Below, in pieces: positions 1 through 10,617 of a stretch of 64,000 nucleotides of DNA. Below the pieces are notes generated by a model. That model was given only the letters and a program-made list of their open reading frames with translations. It was not told where the DNA came from and made no database searches. The stretch comes from Sanguinoderma infundibulare (Eukaryota > Basidiomycota > Agaricomycetes > Polyporales > Polyporaceae): contig JAVLRN010000006.1 of NCBI GenBank assembly GCA_032821775.1, forward strand, positions 1-64,000, given 5' to 3'. The translations under genes were made by a program, and so were the position numbers. The stretch's first letter is position 1, and each line of letters opens with the position of its first letter.

Positions 1-144
1 CTAACCCTAACCCTAACCCTAACCCTAACCCTAACCCTAACCCTAACCCTAACCCTAACCCTAACCCTAACCCTAACCCTAACCCTAACCCTAACCCTAA
101 CCCTAACCCTAACCCTAACCCTCCCTAACCCTAACCCTAACCCC
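1..144. repeat. Telomere repeat tract (CCCTAA)n
   Basis: About twenty perfect copies of the hexamer CCCTAA run from base 1 to about 120, followed by slightly irregular copies to about 144. This is the C-rich strand of the TTAGGG telomere used by most filamentous fungi, so base 1 is at or very near a chromosome end. A short interstitial copy lies at about 226-236. Confidence 0.97.
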
Positions 145-328
145 AGGCGAGCAGGAGGTCGGCAAGTCCACCTCCCCTGTTGGCAACCCCCTTTCGTAGC
201 TAGTCGTTGCGTGTTCACTCCATCCTAACCCTAAGGGTGCGGACGATCTGTGGGTGAGGTGAGTATTGAATACATGCGAGCGGAACAGAATGTGAAGTGC
301 GATGATGTATGAAGTCATTGGACAAGAC

Positions 329-553
329 TGTAGTCTGCGCGGACACAGATGTGGTGTGTCCGCGCAGACACAAGGGTGATGTGTGCGCGCGGACACAGGG
401 GTCGTGTGTCTGCGCGGACACAAGGGTGGTGTGTCCGCGCGGACACAAGGGTCGTGTGTCTGCGCGGACACAAGGGTCGTGTGTCTGCGCAGACACAGGG
501 GTCGTGTGTCTGCGCGGACACATGAGTGGTGTGTCCGCGCAGAGACGTCGGGA
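329..553. repeat. Subtelomeric 25-bp minisatellite, array 1
   Basis: About nine tandem copies of a 25-bp unit. Each unit holds the near-palindrome TGTCYGCGCGGACA plus a short spacer (ACAAGGGTSGTG on this strand). It is the reverse complement of the unit in the arrays at 3237 and 3775, so this array is inverted relative to them. Because 25 is not a multiple of three, all frames stay open and give spurious open frames with a 25-residue period. Confidence 0.93.
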
Positions 554-578
554 CAAATAAATCACGAAGTACACTCAC

Positions 579-2586
579 CCACTGGATCGTCGGCCCGTAC
601 TGCTCCAGGATCCGCCGCAGATCCTGCAGGAACGACGCGGTCGGCCACGGCAGGTCGTATGCCTTCTCCGCACGAACCATCTCGTGCGTCCACCGCAACC
701 GCCGCGCAGCTCCAGCCAATGCCTTCACATCCTTCTCCTCGCCCGACCCAGCCTCAGGCTCCCACGTCCCAGTCACGTTCCCGTTCTCATCCTCCGTCTG
801 CATGTACGCACCAAGCCGCTCCTCCCAGTCCGCAATCAAGATCCGGTCCACAGCCTTCTTGTACTTCTTCAGCGCACCCGCCAGGATCGCGTTCTCCCAG
901 TGCCCCAGATAGTTGATCGCACCCCGCGGCCGAAGCAGCAGCACGTACTGCTCGTCAATCTTCTTCAGCACATCCTGCGTCTACACAATGTCCCGCACCC
1001 CTGCTCCAAACACCTCCCCCTCCAGCTTCTGGTACCGCCCCATAATCTCCTTCTCATGCTTTCCCTGCAGCTCCCGCCGGTCCCGCTCAGGCAACTGCTC
1101 CCACGTCTTGCCACGATGCTGCTTCGCCACTAGCTCCGCAGGGACCGCGACCACGTCCTTCGGGTCGTCCACCCAGATCTTCACAACGTTCCGCAGAAGC
1201 TGCCCCTCCTCGTCCTCCGCGTTGTCCACATCCGCGAATGCCCCAGGGCTCGCAATCAGCCGCATCCGCCGCATCCCGTCCCGCACAAGCTGCGCCCAGA
1301 ACTGTACACACAACTTCAGCACACAACCACGCACTAGCTCAATTCATCAATATACAAACTCACCTCCCCGATCGCACACGACTGGTTGTGCGCTCGCGTC
1401 GGCGGCTTCAGCACAGAGTCGAACAGCTTCACAGTCAAGATCTGCCCGTTCCGGTACGCAGAAAATGTCGCCAAGTCCGTCACAATCTCCCACAGCGCTG
1501 GCGTCGTCAGCAGGTACGACGGCGGGAACGCACTCTGCTGCGCCGCCGTCATCACAGGCCGCAGAATCGCATTGCTCCACTTCGCCACGTACGGCGTCAT
1601 CTCCCCGCCCCCAGCATGCGTCTTCTTCCACTCCACAACATTCGCCTCCATCGCAGCAAGGTACCCAAACAACCGCTCCTCCAGCGTCGCGCGGAGGCTC
1701 GGCAGGTACTTGTTCTGCGACAAGTGCCGGCACAGCGCCTCCCCGCACTCCTCTGAATCATTCACATCATCACTTTACCATATTCAACAAAAATCCAGAA
1801 CAACCACTCACCCGCGATAAACAGGTGCACGCACCACTGCCCCGCACTCGCAATCTTCCCCTCCACAACCTCCAACGCAAGCCGAACCGTCTCCAGCTCC
1901 TCCATCTGCTTCTTCGACCCCCTGTCCCCCAGCTTGTTCGTCACCCACGCCAGCCCCTCCGCCTTCTTCTCCTGCTCCTTCTTCAGACGCGCCTTCCACG
2001 CCGCCATCGCCTTCGCCCGGTGCTGCCCGCTGAAAAAATCAACCACCAGCGGCGGAAGATCCGCCCGCGACTTGAATCGCAGCTTGGGGAGCTCCTCCCA
2101 CGGAACAGCCTCGTCCGTCTTCCTCGCATACGTCCCCTCCACGAGGTCCTCCACCCGCACCTGCATCAGCAGCGGCGCCGTGTTCGGGTGCTTACCTTCA
2201 GTGTCGAACGACCGCACCAGCCGCGCGACCGACGCCGGCACGACCCCCCGCTGGTTTCACTGGCCCCAGCGGTACGACACCCCCGCCGGCTCCGACAGCA
2301 CGTCCAGCCGACACTTCCCCAGGAACGCCTTCTCCTCTTCGCGCTGCCGCGCCCGGATCGCCTGCTCCTGCGGGTGCGGAGCCGTCTCCTCCTCCTTCAC
2401 CTTCGGCATCCGCACCCCGGACACCTGTACAAACGTCAGTTTTCCTCACCTATCACACACCCATCTGTACTGTACCTTGCCCTCGTTCTGTCATTCCACA
2501 ATATAATTAGTAGCAGCCACAATCCACGCAGCTGATCCACGCACCTCAGTCCCCTGGGTTTTTTTCGATTTACCACGAGGAGGCAT
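579..2586 (-). pseudogene. Truncated subtelomeric gene of unknown function with two in-frame stops
   Basis: Four exons can be traced: 2586-2545 (start MPPRGKSKK), 2424-1812, 1752-1364 and 1301-579. They are joined by GT-AG introns of 120, 59 and 62 nt and give 589 codons in one consistent frame. That frame is broken by TGA at 2259-2257 (codon 70) and TAG at 983-981 (codon 455). After codon 589 a good donor (GTGAGTG) opens an intron that runs straight into the minisatellite, so the 3' end of the gene has been lost. The product would be charged and lack a signal peptide or membrane span. A motif FFSGQHRAKAM faintly recalls ParB/DGQHR-type domains, but that is not enough to assign a function. 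Either stop could have come from a C-to-T change (CGA to TGA, CAG to TAG). Confidence 0.7.
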
Positions 2587-3236
2587 GCTTGTCTACAAAT
2601 TGCGTCAGAATCAGTCCCCTGATACCATGATCAGCACTTACATATGATTGTACTTGCGGTTGATTTATTGTTTGATGTTCGGCTAGGTTGCTCGCGTCGC
2701 TGGTGAGCAATGGGGAGAAGGAGAGCACCGCCGCATCCCCCATCCTCGATCGCCCCCATCGATCGATGCCCTGTGCCCAGCCTCATGGCATGTCCCTTCC
2801 TGGTCCCTCCACTCCGAATCCAGCCGATCGCCGCCCTGCCACTCGACACTTTCCCTCCGACCAACTCCCGCCAGGCACCGGCGACACCCAGTCTTCTCTC
2901 TGCATCCGACCTCTTCTCTTCCCATGTGGCACTGTCTTCTTCCTCGGTACCTTATTGTGTTGCACTGCCACACGTCTTCCGTGTCCGATCAGTTTGAAGC
3001 TTAACTCTGTTTCCTCTTCAACTCCGTTGATTTTTCTGGTGTTTCCCCTGCATGTAATCCTCTTCCATTTGTTGTAGGATATGTTTTTGTAATATATCTG
3101 CAGTTTATCGAGACCTTTTGAAGGCACACTGCTGCTTGTGCTTGCGCGGACGCAGCTTCATGGTGTCCGCTCGGAACATCTGTATGTTTTGATTGACATA
3201 CAAAGCCCGGAAACCCCGGCCCGGCCCGGCCCACAG
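2587..3236. other. Intergenic, no gene seen
   Basis: Short open frames on both strands have no recognisable domain, and no splice-joined model is convincing. The stretch holds the presumed promoter side of the broken gene that starts at 2586. From about 3175 it begins the unit that is repeated before the array at 3775. Confidence 0.6.
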
Positions 3237-3640
3237 CGCCTCCGCGCAGACGCACCACCTCTGTGACTGCCCATGTGTCTGCGCGGAGACACGACCCTTG
3301 TGTCTGCGCGGAGACACGACCCTTGTGTCTGCGCGGAGACACGACCCTTGTGTCTGCGCGGACACACTACCCTTGTGTCTGCGCGGACACACGACCCTTG
3401 TGTTCGCGCGGACACACGACCCTTGTGTCCGCGCGGACACACTACCTATGTGTCTGCGCGGACACACGACCCTTGTGTCCGCGCGGACACACTACCTATG
3501 TGTCTGCGCGGAGACATGACCCATGTGTCTGCGCGGAGACACGACCCTTGTGTCCGCGCGGACACACTACCCATGTGTCTGCGCAGACACACGACCCTTG
3601 TGTCCGCGCGGACGCAGCACCCCTGTGTCCGCGCACTTTC
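3237..3640. repeat. Subtelomeric 25-bp minisatellite, array 2
   Basis: About sixteen tandem 25-bp units (core TGTCYGCGCGGACA, linker CACGACCCTTG). The palindromic core varies between GCGCGGAGACA and GCGCGGACACA forms, and neighbouring units often share the same variant, as expected for local unit duplication. It ends in the tail shared with array 3. Confidence 0.93.
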
Positions 3641-3774
3641 AACAACGAAGTCCTAGCTTTTCGTTGCCCTAACCCTGATCCCCTCTACTCAACCCCCCTG
3701 TTCATCTGATCAGAATAACTGTATATTGTAATTTGCATAAAGGTACCGGAAACTGCGGGCCGGGCTGACCCACT

Positions 3775-4092
3775 GCCCGTCCGTGCGGAGGCAGCACCCT
3801 TGTGTCCGCGCAGACACACCACCCTTGTGTCCGCGCAGACACACCACACTTGTGTCCGCGCAGACACACCACACTTGTGTCCGCGCAGACACACGACCCT
3901 TGTGTCCGCGCGGAGGCACGACCCTTGTGTCTGCGCAGACACACGACCCTTGTGTCCGCGCAGACACATGACCCTTGTGTCCGCGCAGACACATGACCCT
4001 TGTGTCCGCGCAGACACATGACCCTTGTGTCCGCGCAGACACACCTCCCTTATATTCGCGCAGACACAGCACCCCTGTGTCCGTGCACTTTC
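3775..4092. repeat. Subtelomeric 25-bp minisatellite, array 3
   Basis: About twelve to thirteen 25-bp units in the same orientation as array 2. Most carry the variant core TGTCCGCGCAGACA. The linker drifts from CACCACCCTTG to CATGACCCTTG along the array, in runs of identical neighbours. No protein-coding content. Confidence 0.93.
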
Positions 4093-4316
4093 AACTCCGA
4101 AGTCCTAGCTTTTTGTTACCCTGACCCTGACCCCGCCTACTCAACACCCCCCTTCATGTGGATTCGTGGCCAGGCCCTCCATCACTGTCGCCTTTTTGCT
4201 GATGCTCATCATGATGGTCATGCACATGAGGACATTTAGTAACAGGACATTGCTCTCCCAATATGTACATTTAAATGAGCGCGATCAAGTTGATTCGAGC
4301 TCATTGTTTTTCATAG

Positions 4317-4530
4317 TACACCCCTACCAAGCGATAAGCGGACTACCTCATCAACCACACCCTCACACCCAGCGGACAGTGCATCCCTTGCGCTGGTTCG
4401 GGCGGGTCCGGACGAGACACTTGTCACTCAGTCGTTGGGTGCGAAGGCCTATGCAAAGGGGCTCATGGACTTCAAGCGGATCGGATGGCGGGCAGGCAAG
4501 GAGCTTGCGGATAAGGACGAAGACTTGTAG
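4317..4530 (+). pseudogene. Terminal exon relic of an unrecognised protein
   Basis: Behind a possible acceptor (TTTTTCATAG, ending at 4316) a frame without an ATG stays open for about 70 codons to TAG at 4528-4530. Its composition is like a real protein: a Ser/Thr-rich start, then an acidic and basic stretch ending GWRAGKELADKDEDL. There is no identifiable upstream exon, because the preceding sequence is AT-rich spacer and then minisatellite. It is probably the 3' end of a gene lost to subtelomeric rearrangement. The family is not recognised. Confidence 0.35.
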
Positions 4531-5674
4531 TTCCCCAATTAGTTCATTTCAACTGCCTTGACATATATGTGAACAGTCGTGATTGCAAGCAGGGCGGAGT
4601 AGCCGCATTTTTTGTATACTATTTATGCCACTTTATGCCTATGCATCCCATAACTTAACCTCAAACATTACTGGTGTGATGTGAGTGCTTGTGTGGGTAG
4701 TCGCAGCCTGAGGATGGGTCAATTTCTGAATGCTTTATATGCCATATATGTATCTATACGGTGATGCTATAGTGTGCTACAGCGCGCTACGGTAGTAACT
4801 GCCCTGTGCTACATGTCGCTAAATAAAGGGGAGGTCGCAACCTGACAACAACTGCTATATAGACTACATAGCACTACAGGAACCCAGAAATTTTTACCGA
4901 TGACGGCACCGCGCCCTCTGCCGAACGCGGCAGTTGGCGCCGTTGTACGGTGGTCCCGTCGTGACGCGGTAGCAGTTCGCCTGTGGACTGTACGGGCTTC
5001 ATGAGACTTGGGAGGAGTAAGTCACAATGGCCCAAGCAGGTGCAGCACTCACGTTGCGCTTGATTTCTTCGGGCCAAATGCGCAAGCGATCGAAAGCCTA
5101 TTTGCAGATGGATCATGTTTGGCGTCGATGCCGCCTCTTCAAATAGTTCCGGAACGTTTCCTGGTGGTCCGGCCAACCCCGCCGGGTCGGTCTGTGGCAG
5201 TAAAATCATGAACGAGGTAGATATGGCGTCCTTGAGCATAGTGCCTTGCTCGTTAGCGTTAGATTTCAGTGTGTCCGAGGAGCAGGCTGAAACCTGGCAG
5301 CCCAAACGTCACAGCTATAGAACACAGTTCATATCTACATTGCACAGCTGTATCAACCGGTATGCTACAACTCGACAGACGTAACTCTTCTAGGACTGCA
5401 AGTACAGGCATCGGTATCGTGAAAACAAACTGTATACTACTACTGCTAGGGTAATACTGCAACTGATCGCGATGTTGCTACGAATATGCTGACGAGTACG
5501 ATACGATGGCACGTACAGCTTGATTAGTGCGCGACGTTACCAAGAAACTCCAGTGCGTGCCACTGTCAGCACCAGGACGTGTCCGAGAGTCATTAGCTAT
5601 ACAGTATCAAATCCGGGTCCGATAGGAACAGGAACTTGAACACAATCTCAATATCACCGCTCGCGGCTCGCTAC
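4531..5674. other. AT-richer spacer, no supported gene
   Basis: Clearly AT-richer than its surroundings, especially 4560-4880. A 143-codon frame on the minus strand (5305-4874) has no family resemblance and no splice support, so it is left out. Nothing else is visible apart from the 3' flank of the gene ending at 5675. Confidence 0.5.
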
Positions 5675-7456
5675 TCAGCACGAAACAGCCTCGACAGGCA
5701 CGCTTGACATGTGCATGGTCGCCGGCGCACCCACATCAAACGCAGGCCCACCGTCGTCGAGCTCAAACGCGCTCTCCTCGGCAAAGAACGAGAACCGAGG
5801 CGTCACCGCCTGGACCGCCGCCGACGGGGGAGCAACCGAGAACTGCACGCCTGCGCTGTCCATCGCCTCGCTCAGTTCATCTGCGAGGGTGCGGGCGCGA
5901 CTCGGAGGAGACTGGCCGTCAGACGCCAGGGCGACGTCGAGATTGAGGCGGGCAGCGTACGTGCGGGGCGATCGCGACGAGGATGCAGACGGCGGGAGCC
6001 GGACGACTGGATGCGCGCATGACGATTCTGAAGACCCGTCAGCGCCGCCGTTGCTGCTGGGCGCATGAGCGGGCTGGTCGACTTCGAGAAATAGACCGCG
6101 CGGACTTGAGCTGACAGGTCGGGCGCATACATCAACGGGACCATTCGTGGTCACCTCGACCTGCTCATCTAAATGGGTTCGGGTGAGATTCGCAGCAAGC
6201 TGCGCTTGGATTTGTTCATCCTCGTCGGGGAGGGGCGTGCCCGGGCGCGGAGGAGGCTGAACAAGACGAGACGACAGCACAGATGCAGGTTCGGGCGGAG
6301 AGCGCGGAGGGGACCCCGACGAGGCCGAAGGAGACAGCGATGGCGGGAAAAGACGCAGCTTGAGCAGCTCCCAACGGTCCAGCCACCGCAGAGGGCCATA
6401 GTGACAAGATGGAGGAGGGGCGAGGGACGATGCGCTTGAGGTGGGCAGTGTCGCGATCGACGAGAAGAGGCCACCATCGTCGCTGTAGACAGATCCTGGC
6501 GACCAGGGCGCATCGAGGAGAGCCGACGCGCTGGGAGACGCAGCGGCGGCGGTCTGAGAAGTGCAAGTGCGAGCGCGGAGGTCTTGTTCGAAAGCGACCA
6601 TCTGCTCGATGTAGATAAATTTGCTGATGGTGTAGGACGGGAAGTTCAAGAACATCCTATCGAGAGCCTCACACGCAGGGTCGCGCAGGTCGGCCAAGTC
6701 ACCGAACCGAGGGAAGACAGGTGCCCAGGGAGGGTATAAAGGTCGGCGGGGAGCGTGAGGGCTGGAGCGCGCTTTCGTGGCGGCACGCTCGAGGCGGGAC
6801 AGGGGGAGGGCGGGCGGGTTAGGGTAGTAGACAGTGATCTCGAGGTTGAGGGTCTCGTCGTCAGAAGGGGGTGTGGGGCCAGCGAAGCTCTGGAGATAAC
6901 GGCAGTGCTCATCGTAATCCCACCAAACGAGATGGCGGCGGTGCCAGAAGCGCTTCATGTCAGAAAGACAGCTTTGTGACCGACCGTGGTAGGGGTCCAA
7001 CTTGTAGCGCCTTGGAGGAAATGGGGGAGGCTTGTTAGGGTTGGGGGTGAGTGGCCAGGAATGGGCGGGGAATTCTTTCAACAAGGTCGGCGGAGGGAAG
7101 CCATCGTGGAGGCGCTCCCATTCTTCTGGATCGATGGGAATTGAGAGATCGAAGGATGACGCGCTAGCGGATGAGATCGGGGAAGGAGGAAAAGGCGGGC
7201 AGATGGGTGAGAGGTCGACCTTGGGCGCGGTGTCTCCGGAGTCACTGGTGCCACCACCGAGGTTGATGTCGGAGTCGTTGCTGTGTCCGCTGGCATCGAT
7301 ATCGGGTTGCAGAATGGAAGGGGTTTGGTTGGGGGGATGGTCGAAGCATATGTTGCAACTGGCGTTAACGCGCTTGAGCGGTGGTCGCCGGTGGCCAGCA
7401 CGGGAGGGAGCACGAGTGGGGATGTCATGAGGATGGTCGACGCCGCTCGAGCTCAT
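5675..7456 (-). CDS. Ser/Pro-rich hypothetical protein
   Basis: One uninterrupted frame of 593 residues from the chosen start MSSSGVDHPHD (7456) to TGA at 5675. The frame stays open upstream to 7741 with other ATGs, but that extension overlaps likely leader sequence and includes a possible 5' intron, so the later ATG is preferred. The protein is low-complexity (Pro, Ser, Ala). Between about residues 160 and 290 it has a more ordered segment rich in Trp, Tyr and Arg (motif MKRFWHRRHLVWWDYDEH). A Ser/Pro-rich C-terminal half follows. It has no signal peptide, membrane span or known domain. It could be a basidiomycete-specific nuclear or cytoskeletal regulator, but nothing in the sequence shows that. 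Confidence 0.6.
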   Translation of the reverse strand: MSSSGVDHPHDIPTRAPSRAGHRRPPLKRVNASCNICFDHPPNQTPSILQPDIDASGHSNDSDINLGGGTSDSGDTAPKVDLSPICPPFPPSPISSASASSFDLSIPIDPEEWERLHDGFPPPTLLKEFPAHSWPLTPNPNKPPPFPPRRYKLDPYHGRSQSCLSDMKRFWHRRHLVWWDYDEHCRYLQSFAGPTPPSDDETLNLEITVYYPNPPALPLSRLERAATKARSSPHAPRRPLYPPWAPVFPRFGDLADLRDPACEALDRMFLNFPSYTISKFIYIEQMVAFEQDLRARTCTSQTAAAASPSASALLDAPWSPGSVYSDDGGLFSSIATLPTSSASSLAPPPSCHYGPLRWLDRWELLKLRLFPPSLSPSASSGSPPRSPPEPASVLSSRLVQPPPRPGTPLPDEDEQIQAQLAANLTRTHLDEQVEVTTNGPVDVCARPVSSSPRGLFLEVDQPAHAPSSNGGADGSSESSCAHPVVRLPPSASSSRSPRTYAARLNLDVALASDGQSPPSRARTLADELSEAMDSAGVQFSVAPPSAAVQAVTPRFSFFAEESAFELDDGGPAFDVGAPATMHMSSVPVEAVSC

Positions 7457-9042
7457 CGTTATGAACCGCGCGAAATACTTATGAGCTAATGAGGTTAGCA
7501 CAACGCGTTGGTTGGTAGAAGCGAAGGGGACATACGCTTGTGGTGTCTGGGGTTGGGATTCGGAAGAGTAATGGCGGTGAATGAAGCGTACTTGGGTTGT
7601 CTGCTCGACGCAGAATGAGAAATGAAAGATGAGACAGAAAGCGAGAGGCAATCTTGAGGAAAGCAGACGAGGAGAGGTGTCCGGTGTGGCGAGTGCAAGT
7701 GGTGGATGTGGTCGAAACCAACAGTCCTCGGTCCCCGGCATAAATCATCGGTGCGCGACTTTCCCACGCCGCGCGCACCTGGCGCTTGTGCTCGCGCCGA
7801 GCCTGGACCTTCTGTCAACGTGTTCTTGTTCATGTTGCTGAACTCCGGGCAGATCACTCGCAAGTGATGTATAGTAACAGACGAACGGGAGTAAGAAATA
7901 TATAATCCAGCTTCGACGCAGCTTTGACCTTGAGTCGTGGCGTCAAAATGTTCCCAGTGAACAGCAGGTTAACCACCGCACGCAAGTCGGAAAGACGGCC
8001 CATGACGTTCTACGAGAGCCGAGGGAAATGTGCACGGCCGACCACCTGTCCAAGGCGCGGCGCGCGAAGGCTATCTGCCAGTCACAATACGATGGGTCAG
8101 CACATGATGGTTCGTTTGCTGGACATAATGATACGGACCAGACCAGCCGAGCCGAGAGACGATCGTCCACGACCTCAAGAATCCCACAGGGTACTACCAC
8201 GAGGATGCCAGCCACGCCAGTCAAGGATACGGTGATAAGACGAGGTGAGAAAGCGAAAATAAACTCGGAAGCATTCAATTGACCAAGGTGAGAGGAAGCC
8301 GGACGTGGACGCTTAGCGGACGGCCATTCGCCCCCACGTAACCGGCAATTACATTGCACGACTCCCGAAGAAGCGTACGGAACGGCACAGTCTATCTCCA
8401 GGGATCTGCGTTAATAGACCCGGGTGAGAATGAACTGAGAATGCACATGCAGACGAAGCGTCGTGGGCCTATTCATAGCGAGCAAACGAGCTAGTCATTG
8501 GTCAGGATGAGGCAAAAGAGAGCGGTGGGAGGTTTTACGGAGGCCCAAGGATGAACGTTTGAACGCATAGCTGTATCAGAGGCATGTTCTAGGAAAGCGT
8601 GTACGTCTACCCAGCGTGTTGCGCATGGACCGAAGACGGCTGAGGCTTCTTGAGCATGTGCAAGCAAGACGAGAATGGAGCTGCCGGCCTGAACTAGGAC
8701 CCCGTGGCATGAGTGCCTCGCTCAGACGAGACAGCTCGGGCGAGCATTCAGGCCTGCATGTGAGATCGGGGCGGGACAAAGGTGGGACGGGAGCAAGAGG
8801 GGAGCAAGCCGTCCACGCCCAAAACGCGTCGGGCGACAAGCGCACAAGACACGCGACGACCACACGGTCCTCGCTTCTTGTCCTCATTCCATCCATCTCA
8901 AAAACCCATCCGGACCCCCTCTTCGTAAGTGTCTCCTTCACCCAGATCCCCACCCCCCTCTATTCATCTCCATCCATCTCCCATCCGTTCACGACCCTCA
9001 CGCCCTCGTCCACCCTTCTGACACCCACCCACCAACCAGACG
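7457..9042. other. Shared upstream region, no gene
   Basis: This lies between the divergent starts at 7456 (minus) and 9043 (plus). Only short, domain-less open frames are present. From about 8880 to 9040 the plus strand becomes a pyrimidine-rich run (repeated CCATC, CTCC and CACCC), typical of the promoter and leader just before a strongly expressed fungal gene, here the dynein light chain. Confidence 0.5.
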
Positions 9043-9538
9043 ATGGCCGACAAAGTCGATGCGCCCACCGGTTCCGACGCCGGCTCGCTCGCCAAAACCG
9101 ACGGCGCGGGCCCCAAGGCGATCATCAAGAACGTCGACATGGGCGAGGAGATGCAGCAGGAGGCGGTCGACGTCGCCTCGGCCGCCCTCGAAAAGTACAA
9201 CATCGAGAAGGACATCGCGGCGCAGATCAAGAAGGAGTTCGACAAGCGGCACGGGCCCACCTGGCACGTCGTCGTCGGCAAGAACTTTGGCTCCTATGTC
9301 ACACACGGTGCGTCTCCTCCATCCATCTATCCATCTGGCTTGAGCCGTTGGTCGTTATCCTCGCGTGCCCGTATTCGTACCCGCACCCGCAGCCGTGTGC
9401 GATGTGGCGGCATAGCGGACTACGTTTGGTTGACAGTTTCCCGAGCGCATCGAGCTGATGGATTATATGGGATCAGAGACCAAACACTTCATATACTTCT
9501 ACATCGGTACCCTCGCCATCCTCATCTGGAAGTCATGA
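9043..9538 (+). CDS. dyn2: Dynein light chain LC8-type (DYNLL/Dyn2)
   Basis: Exons 9043-9307 and 9477-9538 (169-nt GT-AG intron) encode 108 residues. From about residue 22 the protein matches LC8 closely: [53 protein letters not shown], and after the splice [19 protein letters not shown]. The split falls inside the conserved THETKHF segment, which fixes the junction. LC8 is a small homodimeric hub that binds short TQT-type motifs in dynein intermediate chain and many other partners; in fungi it supports nuclear migration and nuclear-pore assembly. Usual length is 85-95 residues, and the extra 19 or so here are an acidic/Ala N-terminal extension. The start is the first ATG after the pyrimidine-rich leader. 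Confidence 0.96.
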
Positions 9539-10617
9539 ACGACCTCTGCTCGGCGCGCCCGCGGTGATCCGGTGAGGAGGAGGTTACGTTGAGCCGTCCC
9601 GGAGGGGAGGAAGGCAGAAGATAACGCTGAAGGATCGATGGGTGGAGGAAGGAGGCGGCAGGAGGAGGAGGGCGGGGCGGACGGGCTTGGACTCGACTCG
9701 GCGTTCGACCTCGGCCCTCGGTCAATCATACCAGCAGAAGGGGCAGCAGCAGCAGGGATCTTGGACGATCGCACGTTGTACACATCTTGTTTTCTCGCAA
9801 TCTTTGCTTGCGCATCTCGGTTTTGCTGCATCCATCTGTCCGTTACTCAAGGTCTTCGGTGAGTGTATCTCTCGTATCTTCTATCGGTGATTCCGTCGTG
9901 CGCGCCGTCTCAAAGTATGATGGGCGACTTTGCGTGCCGCACAAAATTGGACGTAGGTGTGACGGACTCATTTTCGCCGGATGGTGAGTGTCCAAGGGTC
10001 ATCACGAATCGATTCACGCTTAACGAGACATCCGGGTGATAAGCACTAAGTACCGAGGTGACCTTGAGTGGATGATTAATGGGTAGTCAGGTAGCATGCG
10101 CGGGGTTCGCAGGGCGTTGTTATGGATTCACCTTCGAACTTCACCAGTCACTCCCGCAACACAATTCGGAGAGGTTCTCCTCGAGTACGTTGAAACGGAA
10201 GACTTGTCGAAGTGAACCCTGCGATCAGTTGGAATATACATGAAGAAGGGCAGGCCGGAGGGGCATCCCATGGTTAGTCCGTGCACCTATGCAGGGACTA
10301 GATAGGCAGGAGAAGGATGAATATGTGCATGCATGCGACGGTATAGCCTTGGAAGTGGGTCAAGTTACGAACGACGGCCAAGTTAAGCTTGGAATGGGAC
10401 CCGATGAGGATCTGGAGGATTACATAATAGGACGGAGGAGGAGATGGCAGCGTCTGCAACTCTGGACTTTGCGGCCACTGGGACCCCCTCTGATCTCCCT
10501 CCCGCACACATTCTCGCAGGCCAACGCCAGGGCTCTCGATACAGACGCGGACGCCGTGCTTTCTGTTGCTATCACTTTCGACCTCGTTTCCTGCGACGAC
10601 GCCATCTCAGTTTCGCA
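9539..10617. other. 3' flank of LC8 and 5' flank of BUD6, no gene
   Basis: Short frames on both strands (for example minus 9831-9499) lack domain signal and probably lie in the LC8 3' UTR. No RNA gene or repeat was noticed. Pyrimidine-rich sequence before 10618 is consistent with the promoter of the following gene. Confidence 0.5.

Larger units (their letters stand above)
3175..4160. repeat. Higher-order subtelomeric duplication (two copies of leader + 25-bp array + tail)
   Basis: Two tandem blocks share the same order. Each has a leader with a CCGGAAAC...GGGCCGG stretch (about 3208 and 3748), then a 25-bp minisatellite array. A common tail follows, which reads CACTTTCAAC, CGAAGTCCTAGCTTTT and CCCTRACCCTGA (from about 3632 and 4083). 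The tail contains degenerate telomere-like hexamers. The block therefore seems to have been duplicated whole, rather than the arrays arising independently. Confidence 0.8.

Noticed and set aside
115..574. Overlapping open frames on both strands with a 25-residue repeated Cys/Arg/Thr peptide
   Set aside because: They are translations of the 25-bp minisatellite, whose unit length is not a multiple of three, so all frames stay open. The same applies at 3001-4072.
1338..1363. 26-nt micro-intron in the subtelomeric pseudogene
   Set aside because: A normal 62-nt intron (1363-1302, ending ACAG) gives the same frame and usual size, so the micro-intron is unnecessary.
913..2535. 540-codon plus-strand frame opposite the subtelomeric pseudogene
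   Set aside because: Low-complexity Ser/Thr/Pro/Arg text caused by GC-rich codons of the opposite strand. Splice signals and conserved-looking sequence are on the minus strand.
3237..4092. Repeat-spacer pattern resembling a CRISPR array
   Set aside because: Units are contiguous 25-bp tandem repeats without unique spacers, in a eukaryotic subtelomere.
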